64,000 nt of DNA. It comes from Microbacteriaceae bacterium (GTDB lineage Bacteria > Actinomycetota > Actinomycetes > Actinomycetales > Microbacteriaceae). Position 1 is the first letter of the stretch, and each line of letters begins with the position of its first letter. Below are positions 54,493-63,042 of the stretch, piece after piece. The stretch lies in NCBI GenBank assembly GCA_025463545.1, contig JAODAR010000001.1:62001-126000 (forward strand), given 5' to 3'. The notes beneath the pieces were generated by a model. That model was not told the DNA's origin. It did no database searches and worked only from the letters and a program-made list of their open reading frames with translations. The translations under genes were made by a program, and so were the position numbers.

Positions 54493-56106
54493 GTGCCCAC
54501 CGATGAGGCCGAGTTCACCCAGGTATTCCGCGGCTACGACAAGGAAGAAGTCGACAAGACCCTCCAGGGCCTGCGCCGCGACCTGATCACGGCGAACGTC
54601 CAGGGCACCGAGGCGGCCAGGGAGATCAAGCGCCTTTCGGCGCGCATCGAGGACCTCAGCGCGGAAATCGAAGAAGTGGGCAGTCCCACCTACTCGGGTC
54701 TCGGCACGAAGCTGGAGAACACGCTGCGGGTGGCAGAGGAACAGTCCACGCGCGTTATCGCCCAGGCCGACATCGATGCGGAGAAGCTCCGCGCCTCCGC
54801 GGCCGGCGAGGTCGACAAAGCCCGCCGTGAAGCCACCGAGCAGGCAGAGCGCATCCTCTCGGATGCCACGGTGAAGGCGGCCCGGATCCGGGAGGACGCA
54901 CGGATCGAGGTCGATGAACTCCTCGCCCGCGGCCAGGAACAGCACGAGATTCTGATCCATGACGCCGTTCAGGAAGCAGCGTCGATCCGCGGTGCCGTGG
55001 CCACCGAGGCGGCCGAGGTGCGGTCAACCGTCAAGCGTGAGGCTGCGGCGATCCGCTCGGAAGCCGAGCGCGAAGCCGCCGAGGTACGCGTTGTCGCCCA
55101 GCGCGAAGCGACCGAGGCGCGGGAGATCGCCGCCGGACTGACCCGCGAGACCGAGCTCACCCGTGCCGAGGTTGCCCACGAACTGGACCAGCAGCGGGCC
55201 GACCTGGCCGCTGAGACCGAACAAGCCCGGATCGACCTGGTCGCCGAGACCGAGCAGGCTCGCGTTGACCTGGCCCGGGAAGGCGCGGACGCCCGGCTTG
55301 TCGTCGCAGAGGAGACCGAGGCCGCCCGCTCCGCCCTCGGGATCGAAATTGAGCAAGGCCGCACTGACCTGGCCCGCGAGATCGAGCAGACGCGGGGCGA
55401 GCTGGCCATCGAACGAGAGCAGGCGCGCACCGACCTGGCCCGGGAGGTGGATCAGAAGCGCGCAGCCCTCGGCCGGGAAATCGAACGTGCCCGGGCGGCG
55501 CTTGCCGCGGAACTCGAGCAGGCGCGAGCGGATCTGGCGCGGGACAATGAACAGGCCAGGGCCGATTTCGACGCGGAAACCGAACAGCTGCGGATCGACC
55601 TCGACAATGAGCTGACCGCCGCACGCAAGAAGGGGCAATACGAAGAGACCCGGCTGAACCGCGAAATAGACCAGGTCAGGGCCGACCTCGAGGTGGAGTT
55701 GAAGGCCCGGCGCGACGAGGCGGAACAGGAACACCTCGCCCGGCATCAGGAAGCCGTCGCCCAGACCCAGAAGTACCTCGATGACGCCACCCGGCAACTC
55801 GCCGAGACCACGCAGCGCACGCAGGAATTGCGTGCGCTGAACGAGGAACTCGACGCCGGTGCCCGCGCCGAGGCGAAAGCAGGGAAGCAACAGGCCGAGG
55901 ACGAAGCAGACCGTATCGTGCGCGACGCCACAGCGAAGGCACTGTCCACGGTCCGGGAGGCCGAAGAGCGCAGCCGGACCCTCGTTGCCGACGCGGAAGA
56001 CCGCCTGAGCCAGATTAGGATTGAGCAGAGCGCCGTCGCCGGTTACTTCGAAAGCCTGCGCAGCGTTCTCAGCCAGGCGGAAAGAGTCACCAGTACCGAT
56101 TCGTAA
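54493..56106 (+). CDS. DivIVA-like long coiled-coil protein
   Basis: 537 residues. The N-terminus (DEAEFTQVFRGYDKEEVDKTLQGLRRDL) is the DivIVA-type polar-targeting segment. Nearly all the rest is coiled coil, with many 11-residue-type repeats such as EIEQTRGELAIEREQARTDL and ELEQARADLARDNEQARADF. This resembles the actinomycete cytoskeletal proteins Scy and FilP, which organise polar growth. GTG 54493 is chosen because CGAGGAG precedes it; the open frame to 54433 adds no DivIVA-like sequence. It is divergent from the large membrane protein gene (213-base gap with no other gene) and is followed by a permease. Confidence 0.85.
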   Translation: MPTDEAEFTQVFRGYDKEEVDKTLQGLRRDLITANVQGTEAAREIKRLSARIEDLSAEIEEVGSPTYSGLGTKLENTLRVAEEQSTRVIAQADIDAEKLRASAAGEVDKARREATEQAERILSDATVKAARIREDARIEVDELLARGQEQHEILIHDAVQEAASIRGAVATEAAEVRSTVKREAAAIRSEAEREAAEVRVVAQREATEAREIAAGLTRETELTRAEVAHELDQQRADLAAETEQARIDLVAETEQARVDLAREGADARLVVAEETEAARSALGIEIEQGRTDLAREIEQTRGELAIEREQARTDLAREVDQKRAALGREIERARAALAAELEQARADLARDNEQARADFDAETEQLRIDLDNELTAARKKGQYEETRLNREIDQVRADLEVELKARRDEAEQEHLARHQEAVAQTQKYLDDATRQLAETTQRTQELRALNEELDAGARAEAKAGKQQAEDEADRIVRDATAKALSTVREAEERSRTLVADAEDRLSQIRIEQSAVAGYFESLRSVLSQAERVTSTDS

Positions 56107-56148
56107 CGTGCGGATTCGTAACGCCAACCGAAGCAGCGGGGAGTTTCA

Positions 56149-57198
56149 GTGAAGATCCAGAATGCGTTCCGCTTCGGGTTGATCGGCACGCTCGGCGTGG
56201 GGCTGGGGCTGTTGATCATCAGCTCGGTGATCACGCTGCAGACGATCATCACCTACGTCGGCGCCGCGCTGTTCATCTCGCTCGGCCTGGATCCCGCCGT
56301 GTCCTGGCTGGAGCGGCATCGCTTCCCCCGCTGGGCAGCCATCCTCACCGTGCTCGTTGTCGTGATCGGCGTTCTCACCGGGGTGATCTTCGCGATCGTT
56401 CCCATCATCGTCGACCAGGTGGCCAAGCTGTCCAGGCTCGTTCCCAACCTGGTCGACGCTGTCAACTCGGCCACGTTTGTGAACGACCTGCAGCGGCAGT
56501 TCCCCGGTTTCGACATCCCGAAGATCACCCAGTCCGTCACCGACTTCGTGGGCAAGAATGTGACCAACATCACCGGCACGGTGATCCAGTCGGGCCTGGC
56601 CGTCGTGGGTGGACTGTTCGGCGGACTGATCATCCTGATTCTCACGCTCTACTTCACGGCCTCGCTGAACAGCATCAAGCGCGGCATGTACCAGCTCGTT
56701 CCCGCATCCAAGCGCGAACGGTTCGCCGACATCAGTGAGCAGATCATGAAGTCCGTCGGCCGTTACGTGGTCGGCCAGGCCGGTCTCGCCGCCTGCAACG
56801 GCGTCCTCAGCTTCATCTTCCTGTCGATCATCGGAGCACCGTTCCCGGCGCTGCTCGCGTTCATCGCCTTCCTGCTGTCGCTGATCCCCCTGGTCGGAAC
56901 GATCAGCGGCTCGGTCATCATCGTGCTGACCTGCCTCATCCCTGGCATCGGCAGTTCAATTTCGACGGCGATCGCCGCCGCAATCTATTACCTCATCTAC
57001 ATGCAGGTCGAAGCATATGTGTTGAGCCCGAACATCATGAACCGGGCGGTTGCCGTCCCTGGTGCGGTCGTCGTGATCGCCGCGCTGGCCGGTGGGTCAC
57101 TGCTGGGCCTTCTCGGTGCGCTTATCGCCATCCCGGTGGCGGCGTCGATCCTGATGATCATCAAGCAGGTTGTCATTCCGCGGCAGAACGAGCTCTAG
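56149..57198 (+). CDS. AI-2E family transporter/PerM-like permease
   Basis: 349 residues with about eight membrane segments, for example the hydrophobic pairs around FGLIGTLGVGLGLLIISSVI and WAAILTVLVVVIGVLTGVIF. Conserved family signatures are AALFISLGLDPAVSWLERH near the start and QAGLAACNGVLSFIFLSIIGAPFPALLAFIAFLLSLIPLVG. Family members export AI-2 or act as Na+/Li+ antiporters, so the substrate is open. GTG 56149 has GGGGAG upstream. It follows the coiled-coil gene by 42 bases. Confidence 0.92.
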   Translation: MKIQNAFRFGLIGTLGVGLGLLIISSVITLQTIITYVGAALFISLGLDPAVSWLERHRFPRWAAILTVLVVVIGVLTGVIFAIVPIIVDQVAKLSRLVPNLVDAVNSATFVNDLQRQFPGFDIPKITQSVTDFVGKNVTNITGTVIQSGLAVVGGLFGGLIILILTLYFTASLNSIKRGMYQLVPASKRERFADISEQIMKSVGRYVVGQAGLAACNGVLSFIFLSIIGAPFPALLAFIAFLLSLIPLVGTISGSVIIVLTCLIPGIGSSISTAIAAAIYYLIYMQVEAYVLSPNIMNRAVAVPGAVVVIAALAGGSLLGLLGALIAIPVAASILMIIKQVVIPRQNEL

Positions 57199-57941
57199 GA
57201 CCGGCTCCCGGTCCACTCGGTCGGCAGGGGTGCGGCGGCCGGATTGACCACAGCGACGATCTCGTTCAGGATGCGCCGGGTCTGGTTCTCCCCCACCCAG
57301 AGGTGCTTGCCGCCGTCGACAGCGATGAAACGGGTGCCCGGCACGCTGGCGAAGCGCTGTCGGGCCTCGTCGGGGCGCAAGTAGTCGTCGTGCTCGGGGA
57401 TGATCGCCACCAGTTGACGCACGTTACCCGCCCAGGCCGCCAATTCGGCATCCGTTGCCCGGTGCAGGGGCGGGGAGAGCAGTATGGCTCCGACAACGGG
57501 ATGTTCGAGGCCGTATTTGATCGCGAGCTCGGTGCCGAACGACCAGCCGACCAGCCACGGGTCAGGCAGTCCCCGCTCGGCCACGAATGCCATCGCCGCG
57601 GCCACATCGTCGCGCTCCGTCACTCCCTGGCCGAAGCTGCCCTCGCTGGTGCCGCGCGGGGAACTGGTGCCGCGGGTGTTGAAGCGCAGCACTGCGAGGT
57701 CGGCCAGCTCGGGCAGGCGGCCGGCGGCCTTCCGCAGGATGTGGGAGTCCATGAAGCCACCCCCGGTGGGCAGCGGATGCAGCGTCACGAGTGTTGCCAC
57801 CGGCGGCCGGCCTTCGGGCGTGGCCAGTTCGCCGACCAGCGTGAGTCCGTCGCGAGTGTGAAGTTCGATGTGCTCGCGGACCGCGGGCAAGTCGATGCCG
57901 CCACGGATGTCGATCGGTTGCGGGTTGGTCGGTGCGCTCAT
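57195..57941 (-). CDS. Alpha/beta hydrolase
   Basis: 248 residues of the hydrolase group that includes YqiA/YpfH-like proteins. LVTLHPLPTGGGFMDSHIL is the oxyanion region and VLRFNTRGTSSPRG follows. The nucleophile elbow is GWSFGTE. The acid appears in IIPEHDDYLRPDEA and the His in VDGGKHLW. ATG 57941 is preferred because GGGGAG is close upstream; ATG 57971 would overlap the previous stop as ATGA and is an alternative. It is convergent with the permease with a four-base overlap. Confidence 0.87.
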   Translation of the reverse strand: MSAPTNPQPIDIRGGIDLPAVREHIELHTRDGLTLVGELATPEGRPPVATLVTLHPLPTGGGFMDSHILRKAAGRLPELADLAVLRFNTRGTSSPRGTSEGSFGQGVTERDDVAAAMAFVAERGLPDPWLVGWSFGTELAIKYGLEHPVVGAILLSPPLHRATDAELAAWAGNVRQLVAIIPEHDDYLRPDEARQRFASVPGTRFIAVDGGKHLWVGENQTRRILNEIVAVVNPAAAPLPTEWTGSRS

Positions 57942-57967
57942 GCCTGCTCCCCTGTCGTAGAGATGCG

Positions 57968-58264
57968 TCATTTGAGTTTCCAGCAGTGCGAATGCCAGTG
58001 CCGCCGCGCAGCGAGGTCGGCGGTGTCGCCCATGACCCCGTCGGCACGCCAAGCCACCACGTGCGCGATCCCCGGGGCGATGTCGAGGCTGCAGCCGGGG
58101 CAGAGGTAGGTCTTGACCGCCTGTGCGGCCGAGACCGGCTGCACGTTCCAGAGGCCGTCCCGGCGCACCTCGGTGCGGCGCCACCCGGTCAGGAGGCGGG
58201 TCAGGTCCTCGTCGGAGTCATCCGAACCCGGCTTTCGGCCATGGGGTCGGTTGCTGCGGGGCAT
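57968..58264 (-). CDS. Small actinobacterial protein with Cys/His cluster
   Basis: 98 residues. Basic and acidic N-terminus (MPRSNRPHGRKPGSDDSDED), then WRRTEVRRDGLWNVQPVSAAQAVKTYLCPGCSLDIAPG and RRHWHSHCWKLK. The C-x2-C and H-x-H-x2-C pattern suggests one zinc site. Similar proteins in actinobacteria are often annotated ATP/GTP-binding, though I see no P-loop. It is upstream of the hydrolase gene on the same strand. Confidence 0.78.
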   Translation of the reverse strand: MPRSNRPHGRKPGSDDSDEDLTRLLTGWRRTEVRRDGLWNVQPVSAAQAVKTYLCPGCSLDIAPGIAHVVAWRADGVMGDTADLAARRHWHSHCWKLK

Positions 58265-58387
58265 GGGTCCAGTCTACGGTCGCGTACCAGAAGGCCGCGT
58301 GCCAGGGGCTCGCGTGCGGGCGGTCGTGTGCCCTCGAGCTTCACCGGGCGCGGCCTGGGTGGCTCGTGGTGCGACCGCTTGTCAGGA

Positions 58388-59083
58388 TCAGTACCAGCCG
58401 GCGTCTTCGGAGTGCGCCCACGCGCCGCACGGGGTGCCGTAGCGACCGGAGATGTAGCCGAGGCCCCATTCGATCTGCGTTCCGGCGTTGGTTTCCCAAT
58501 CCGATCCGGCCGACGCCATCTTGGAGCCGGGCAACGCCTGGGGGATGCCGTATGCCCCGCTCGACGAGTTCATGGCGTTCACGCGCCAGCCGGACTCGCG
58601 GCTCCACAGTGACACGAGGCAGCTGTATTGGTCTTCGCCCCAGCCACGCGACTGCACGGCGTCGTACGCATACGCCTGGGCCGAGCCCGGGTCAGGGCTG
58701 GCCGCGGCCCGAGCCGAGGAACTCTTCTTCGCCGCGGCAACAGGAGGAGGCGGAGGTGGTGGCGGCGCAGTCACAGTGAAGTTGTCGCGGGAGACCGCAT
58801 TCGTGTACGTGCCGGCGATGGTGACCGACTGGGCTGCCTCACCGTTGAACCGGCTGCCGGATGGCTGGTAATACGGTGACGCGGTGGCACCCGAGTATGG
58901 GTCGATCACTGTGACCAGGACGAAGGCGACGGCGGCGCTGAAAGCGAACAGTGCCAGCGAGGTGTGGCTGCGGGACCGGGGCCTGTGCATCTGCGCCTGA
59001 GCCCTGGCTGGCCCTTTGGCCACCACCGGCTGCGGTGTGCGGACGCTCAGATGTTTACCCACGATGGTCCGATGGTAGCCCAC
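58388..59083 (-). CDS. Secreted transglycosylase/aggregation-promoting-factor-like protein
   Basis: 231 residues. Basic N-terminus and one hydrophobic segment at about 44-63 (LALFAFSAAVAFVLVTVI) would direct it outside. A Pro run (eight prolines in APPPPPPPPPV) and an Ala/Ser linker follow. The C-terminal domain has SLWSRESGWRVNAMNSSSGAYGIPQALPGSKM with the catalytic-type Glu, then WETNAGTQIEWGLGYISGRYG and CGAWAHSEDAGWY, the SLT/APF domain of actinobacterial cell-wall hydrolases. It probably cuts peptidoglycan. Confidence 0.9.
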   Translation of the reverse strand: MGYHRTIVGKHLSVRTPQPVVAKGPARAQAQMHRPRSRSHTSLALFAFSAAVAFVLVTVIDPYSGATASPYYQPSGSRFNGEAAQSVTIAGTYTNAVSRDNFTVTAPPPPPPPPVAAAKKSSSARAAASPDPGSAQAYAYDAVQSRGWGEDQYSCLVSLWSRESGWRVNAMNSSSGAYGIPQALPGSKMASAGSDWETNAGTQIEWGLGYISGRYGTPCGAWAHSEDAGWY

Positions 59084-59116
59084 TATGAAGATAACGGCCA
59101 GATAACGGTCGGCCCG

Positions 59117-59689
59117 TCACCGGACCGCCAGCATGACGTCGACAACGCTGTCCATCAGCACGTCCACCTGGGCCTCGCGATATCCGCCGCGCTGCGGGCG
59201 GAAAACCGACGTGCGCACGTCGTCGATCGTGACCGGGAATCCGTCTTTGAAGTGCTTGACAAGCTTGTTGGCGAACCTGTCGACATCCGCTCGGCTGTAC
59301 CCGACACTGAGGAAGCTGACGCGGTCGAATCGGTGGCCGGCCGGCCTGCTCAACCGGTCCACAACCACCTGGCCGGTCGTGCGGGCCTCGTCGAGCCAGG
59401 CCTGCTTGCCCACTGTGGCCGTAGCACGCTGTCGCTCCCTGGCCGCGAAGGCGTCCTCGAGGCGTTCCAGTGCGGCGTCCACATGCTGGGGCGAGTAGCC
59501 GCCCTTCTGCATCACGAAGGCCGTGTGGCGGATCTGGTCGGCAGTGAGGTGCACTGCACTGTCGCTCTGTTCGCTGGCACCCTGGTCATATGCCTGGCGT
59601 GTGGATTCGAGGAACTCGTCGACCTGCTCGATCTTGTAGCCGAGTGTCTTCTTGCCGGTTCGGGGAAACGTTGTGCTCACAGCGTTCAT
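59117..59689 (-). CDS. DivIVA-domain protein, 190 aa
   Basis: 190 residues with repeated DivIVA-type motifs: TLGYKIEQVDEFLESTRQAY, GGYSPQHVDAALERLEDAF, VGYSRADVDRFANKLVKHF and GGYREAQVDVLMDSVVDVML. Such proteins bind curved membrane at poles or septa. Charged helices link the motifs. It is the last gene of the series downstream of cdsA on the same strand, 40 bases after it. Confidence 0.9.
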   Translation of the reverse strand: MNAVSTTFPRTGKKTLGYKIEQVDEFLESTRQAYDQGASEQSDSAVHLTADQIRHTAFVMQKGGYSPQHVDAALERLEDAFAARERQRATATVGKQAWLDEARTTGQVVVDRLSRPAGHRFDRVSFLSVGYSRADVDRFANKLVKHFKDGFPVTIDDVRTSVFRPQRGGYREAQVDVLMDSVVDVMLAVR

Positions 59690-59729
59690 TCTCTCCCGCC
59701 GTATGGCGCGTTGTCGAAACGCGGCGGGC

Positions 59730-60743
59730 TCACGCGAAGATCAGGAACAGCGCGTAGGCGGCCGCGGCCGAGGGAAGGATCGAGTCGAGGCGATCGAGGA
59801 AGCCGCCGTGGCCGGGAAGCCAGGAACTCATGTCCTTGATGCCGAGGTCGCGTTTGATCAGGGATTCGGCCAGGTCGCCGAAGGTCGCGGTCATCAGGAT
59901 CACACCGCCGAAGATGAGACCGAACCACCACGGCTGGCCCAGCATGAACAGGGCCAGCACCACTCCGATGATCACACAGACCAAAGCGGCACCGGCCAGG
60001 CCTTCCCAGGTCTTCTTCGGGCTGATCGTGGGGGCCATCGGGTGCTTGCCGAATGACAGACCGCTGGCGTACGCACCGATGTCGGCGGAGATCACCAGGA
60101 GGAGGAACGCCAGTGTCCACCACTGGCCCCCGTCCTGCGCCACCAGCAGAACGGCGAAGCTCGCCAGGTACACGACGTATACCTCGATCAGGAACGCTCC
60201 ACCGATGTCCTGCAGCAGCGCGCGACCATCGACGCGCTTGCTCGGCCACGCCAGTTCGATCAGCCGCCACACCGAAATGAAGGCAATACCGCCGAAGGTC
60301 GCCAGCAGCTGCCCGGGTGCGTCCCAGTAGAACGCGGCGGGAACGATTGCGACGGCGGAGATGACGACTGGAATGCGCGGCACATTGCGGCCCGCACGGC
60401 GGAGCGCCTCAGCAAGTTCGAACGAGGTGAACCCGATGATCACGACCGCGAAGATCATGAACAGCTCTTTGATCAGGATCAGGCTGAACAGCATGGCGAG
60501 GCCGAGCGCCAGGCCGATCACGATCGCGCCGATCAGGTTGCGACCGGTGCGCGCCGCGATGCGTTCGTTAGTGGCGTCGATCTGGGCTCTGGTCGCCTGT
60601 ACCGAACGTTCGAAGTCGGCCCGCGTGTTCTGCACGGACCGTTCAAAGTCTGCCCGGGTGGCTTTCACCTGCGCACGGAACTCGGCCCGGCTGACGCCAT
60701 GGCCACGCTTGTGCGGCTGCCCGCCCTGAGGATCATGCGTCAT
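59730..60743 (-). CDS. cdsA: Phosphatidate cytidylyltransferase
   Basis: Makes CDP-diacylglycerol for phospholipid synthesis. The 337 residues include about eight membrane helices and the signature SPKKTWEGLAGAALVCVIIGV, with DLAESLIKRDLGIKDMSSWLPGHGGFLDRLDS at the C-terminus, which is the CdsA consensus. The N-terminal 60 residues are an extra charged helix made of three 11-residue repeats (RADFERSVQNT type). It follows frr by 15 bases in the ribosome-lipid operon. Confidence 0.95.
   Translation of the reverse strand: MTHDPQGGQPHKRGHGVSRAEFRAQVKATRADFERSVQNTRADFERSVQATRAQIDATNERIAARTGRNLIGAIVIGLALGLAMLFSLILIKELFMIFAVVIIGFTSFELAEALRRAGRNVPRIPVVISAVAIVPAAFYWDAPGQLLATFGGIAFISVWRLIELAWPSKRVDGRALLQDIGGAFLIEVYVVYLASFAVLLVAQDGGQWWTLAFLLLVISADIGAYASGLSFGKHPMAPTISPKKTWEGLAGAALVCVIIGVVLALFMLGQPWWFGLIFGGVILMTATFGDLAESLIKRDLGIKDMSSWLPGHGGFLDRLDSILPSAAAAYALFLIFA
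60592..60690. repeat. 33-bp repeat at the cdsA 5' end
   Basis: Three diverged 33-base units (60592-60624, 60625-60657, 60658-60690). On the minus strand they encode RAEFRAQVKAT, RADFERSVQNT and RADFERSVQAT, an 11-residue coiled-coil period. Divergence at the DNA level suggests this is older than the other minisatellites here. Confidence 0.8.
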
Positions 60744-60758
60744 GACGAAGGAGCTCCC

Positions 60759-61313
60759 CTAGATCTCGAGGAGTTCTGTTTCCTTGCGCCGGAGTGCGTC
60801 GTCAATGCCGTCAACGTGGTTCTTGGTGATCTGCTCGAGTTCTTTCTCGGCACGGGCAACCTCGTCGTCACCAACTTCGCTCTTCAGCGCGTCGAGCTCG
60901 TCCTTGGCCTTGCGGCGGATGTTCCGCACGGACACTTTGGCGTCCTCCGCCTTGCCGCGAACGATTTTGACGAACTCCTTGCGCCGGTCGGCAGTGAGCT
61001 CAGGGAGGGTGGCACGGATGACGATGCCGTCGTTTCCGACGTTCGCCCCGAGGTTCGGGGTGTCGCGGATGGCCTGCTCGATGTCGCGCAGGGCGCTCTT
61101 GTCGTACGGGGTGATCAGGAGGGTGCGCGCCTCCTGGTTGTGCAGGGAGGCGAGCTGCCCGAGCGGAGTCGGAGTGCCGTAGTAGCTGACCAGGATCTTC
61201 TGGAACAGCTGCGGGTTCGCCCGGCCGGTGCGCACGTTGGAAAAGTCTTCCTTGGCGGCTTCGAGCGCGCGGGCCATGCGGGTTGTGGTATCGGACAAGA
61301 CATCCGCGATCAC
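60759..61313 (-). CDS. frr: Ribosome recycling factor
   Basis: Splits post-termination ribosomes together with EF-G. The 184 residues have the three-helix bundle and the hinge region: [66 protein letters not shown] and [15 protein letters not shown] 61313 is chosen because AAGGAG is seven bases upstream. It lies between pyrH and cdsA. Confidence 0.97.
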   Translation of the reverse strand: MIADVLSDTTTRMARALEAAKEDFSNVRTGRANPQLFQKILVSYYGTPTPLGQLASLHNQEARTLLITPYDKSALRDIEQAIRDTPNLGANVGNDGIVIRATLPELTADRRKEFVKIVRGKAEDAKVSVRNIRRKAKDELDALKSEVGDDEVARAEKELEQITKNHVDGIDDALRRKETELLEI

Positions 61314-61344
61314 GGTGACTCCTTCTGTTGTGGCTTCACTAATC

Positions 61345-62076
61345 CTAGTTGGAGACGAGTGTGCCGAGTTCGGCACCAAGAATGGCGGAAGTGACGTTAC
61401 CGTGCGGCGCCATGCCGAAGACCTGCATCGGCATCCCGTTGTCCATGCACAGGCTGAAGGCGGTCGAATCGACGACCTTGAGGCCCCGTTGCAGCGCATC
61501 CTGGTAGGTGATGTTGTCGATCTTGTGCGCGTCGGGGTTGGTGCGCGGATCGTCGGAGTACACGCCGTCGACGCCGTTCTTGGCGAGCAGCACGACATCC
61601 GCCCCGATCTCCAGCGCACGTTGCGCAGCGACCGTATCGGTCGAGAAGTACGGCAGCCCGGCGCCCGCGCCGAAGATGACGACCCGGCCCTTCTCGAGGT
61701 GCCGCTCGGCCCGGCGTGGAATGTACGGTTCCGCGACCTGCGTCATGGCGATGGCTGATTGCACCCGGGTCTCAGCGCCGGCCTGCTCGAGGAAGTCCTG
61801 CAGCGCGAGCGAGTTCATCACGGTGCCGAGCATGCCCATATAGTCCGCGCGGCCACGATCCATGCCGCGCTGGGAGAGTTCAGCGCCGCGGAAGAAGTTG
61901 CCGCCTCCGACGACGATCGCAATTTCGACGGTCTTCGCAGCTTCGGCGATTTCGCGGGCGAGTGCGCTCACCACGTCGGGATTCACGCCGAGCGAGCCGG
62001 CGCCGAACGCCTCACCGGACAGTTTGAGAAGAACCCTGCGCTTCTTGACCGTGATGGGATGCCCGATGTCGCTCAT
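61345..62076 (-). CDS. pyrH: UMP kinase
   Basis: Phosphorylates UMP to UDP in pyrimidine synthesis. The 243 residues show [54 protein letters not shown] and GTGN-type loops. The nucleotide region is [24 protein letters not shown] 62076 (MSDIGHP) is chosen; an upstream in-frame ATG at 62112 is less likely. Typical position between tsf and frr. Confidence 0.96.
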   Translation of the reverse strand: MSDIGHPITVKKRRVLLKLSGEAFGAGSLGVNPDVVSALAREIAEAAKTVEIAIVVGGGNFFRGAELSQRGMDRGRADYMGMLGTVMNSLALQDFLEQAGAETRVQSAIAMTQVAEPYIPRRAERHLEKGRVVIFGAGAGLPYFSTDTVAAQRALEIGADVVLLAKNGVDGVYSDDPRTNPDAHKIDNITYQDALQRGLKVVDSTAFSLCMDNGMPMQVFGMAPHGNVTSAILGAELGTLVSN

Positions 62077-62149
62077 GCCGTATGGAACCTTCCGTAGTGA
62101 CCTGTTGAACAAAACTACCGGGTTAGCTTGCGCCGGTACGCACAGAGAA

Positions 62150-62181
62150 GGAGACCGGGGGCGAATACATCCCCGGTCTCC
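62150..62181. terminator. Hairpin between tsf and pyrH
   Basis: Perfect 11-bp stem (62150-62160 with 62171-62181) and a 10-base loop; outer CACAG/CTGTG bases may extend it. It has no long T-tract. It may reduce read-through from rpsB-tsf into pyrH. Confidence 0.7.
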
Positions 62182-62203
62182 CCTGTGTCTAATCTTCGTG
62201 CGG

Positions 62204-63031
62204 TTACGCGCCGACCTTGAACCGGGCGAACCCAGAGACGGTCAGGCCTGCGTCGGCGAGCACCTTGCTGACGGACAACTTGTTGTCCTTGGCGTAGTCC
62301 TGCTCGAGCAGTGCGACCTGCTTGAAGAACGCGTTCACGCGACCTTCGACGATCTTCGGGAGAGCCGCTTCCGGCTTTCCCTCGTTCTTCGAGATCTCGG
62401 TCACGATCTTGCGCTCTGCCTCAACGGCGTCAGCGGGAACGTCCTCCTTGGCGAGGTACTCGGGGTTGGCGAACGAGATGTGTTGGGCGACGCTGCGCGC
62501 CGTCTCAGCATCCGTGCCGGAGTAGCCCAGGATCACGCCGACCTGCGGGGGCAGGTCCTTGCTGGTCTTGTGCAGGTAGACCGCGAGGTTCTCGCCAGTG
62601 ACGGATGCGACGCGGCGCAGCTCGATCTTCTCACCGAGCACTGCGGCCTCGTCGTTGATCAGGTCAGCGACGGTCTGGCTGCCTGCGGGAGCGGCCAGCC
62701 CCTCTTCGACCGTGGTGGCGCCGGCAGCGGCGACCGCGTCGAGCACCTTTTCAGCGAGAGCGACGAATTTGTCACCCTTGGCGACGAAGTCGGTCTCGCA
62801 GGCGAGTTCGATCATCGTTGCGGTGTTGCCGTTTTCCTTGGCTGCGATGAGACCCTCAGAGGTGGAACGGTCAGCGCGCTTGGCGTTGCCCTTCGCACCC
62901 TTGAGGCGAAGGATCTCGACGGCCTTCTCCATGTCGCCATCGGCTTCAACGAGGGCGTTCTTGGTGTCGACCATGCCAGTGCCGAGGCGCTCGCGCAGAG
63001 CCTTGACGTCTTCGAGCTTGACGTTTGCCAT
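62204..63031 (-). CDS. tsf: Translation elongation factor Ts
   Basis: Nucleotide exchange factor for EF-Tu. The 275 residues start [38 protein letters not shown], with [18 protein letters not shown] and the core [30 protein letters not shown]. It lies 11 bases downstream of rpsB on the same strand. Confidence 0.97.
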   Translation of the reverse strand: MANVKLEDVKALRERLGTGMVDTKNALVEADGDMEKAVEILRLKGAKGNAKRADRSTSEGLIAAKENGNTATMIELACETDFVAKGDKFVALAEKVLDAVAAAGATTVEEGLAAPAGSQTVADLINDEAAVLGEKIELRRVASVTGENLAVYLHKTSKDLPPQVGVILGYSGTDAETARSVAQHISFANPEYLAKEDVPADAVEAERKIVTEISKNEGKPEAALPKIVEGRVNAFFKQVALLEQDYAKDNKLSVSKVLADAGLTVSGFARFKVGA

Positions 63032-63042
63032 ACCTGGTGTCC

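Noticed and set aside
57195..58184. 329-aa version of the alpha/beta hydrolase
   Set aside because: The extension overlaps the 98-aa Cys/His protein in another frame; the start at 57941 has a good ribosome site.
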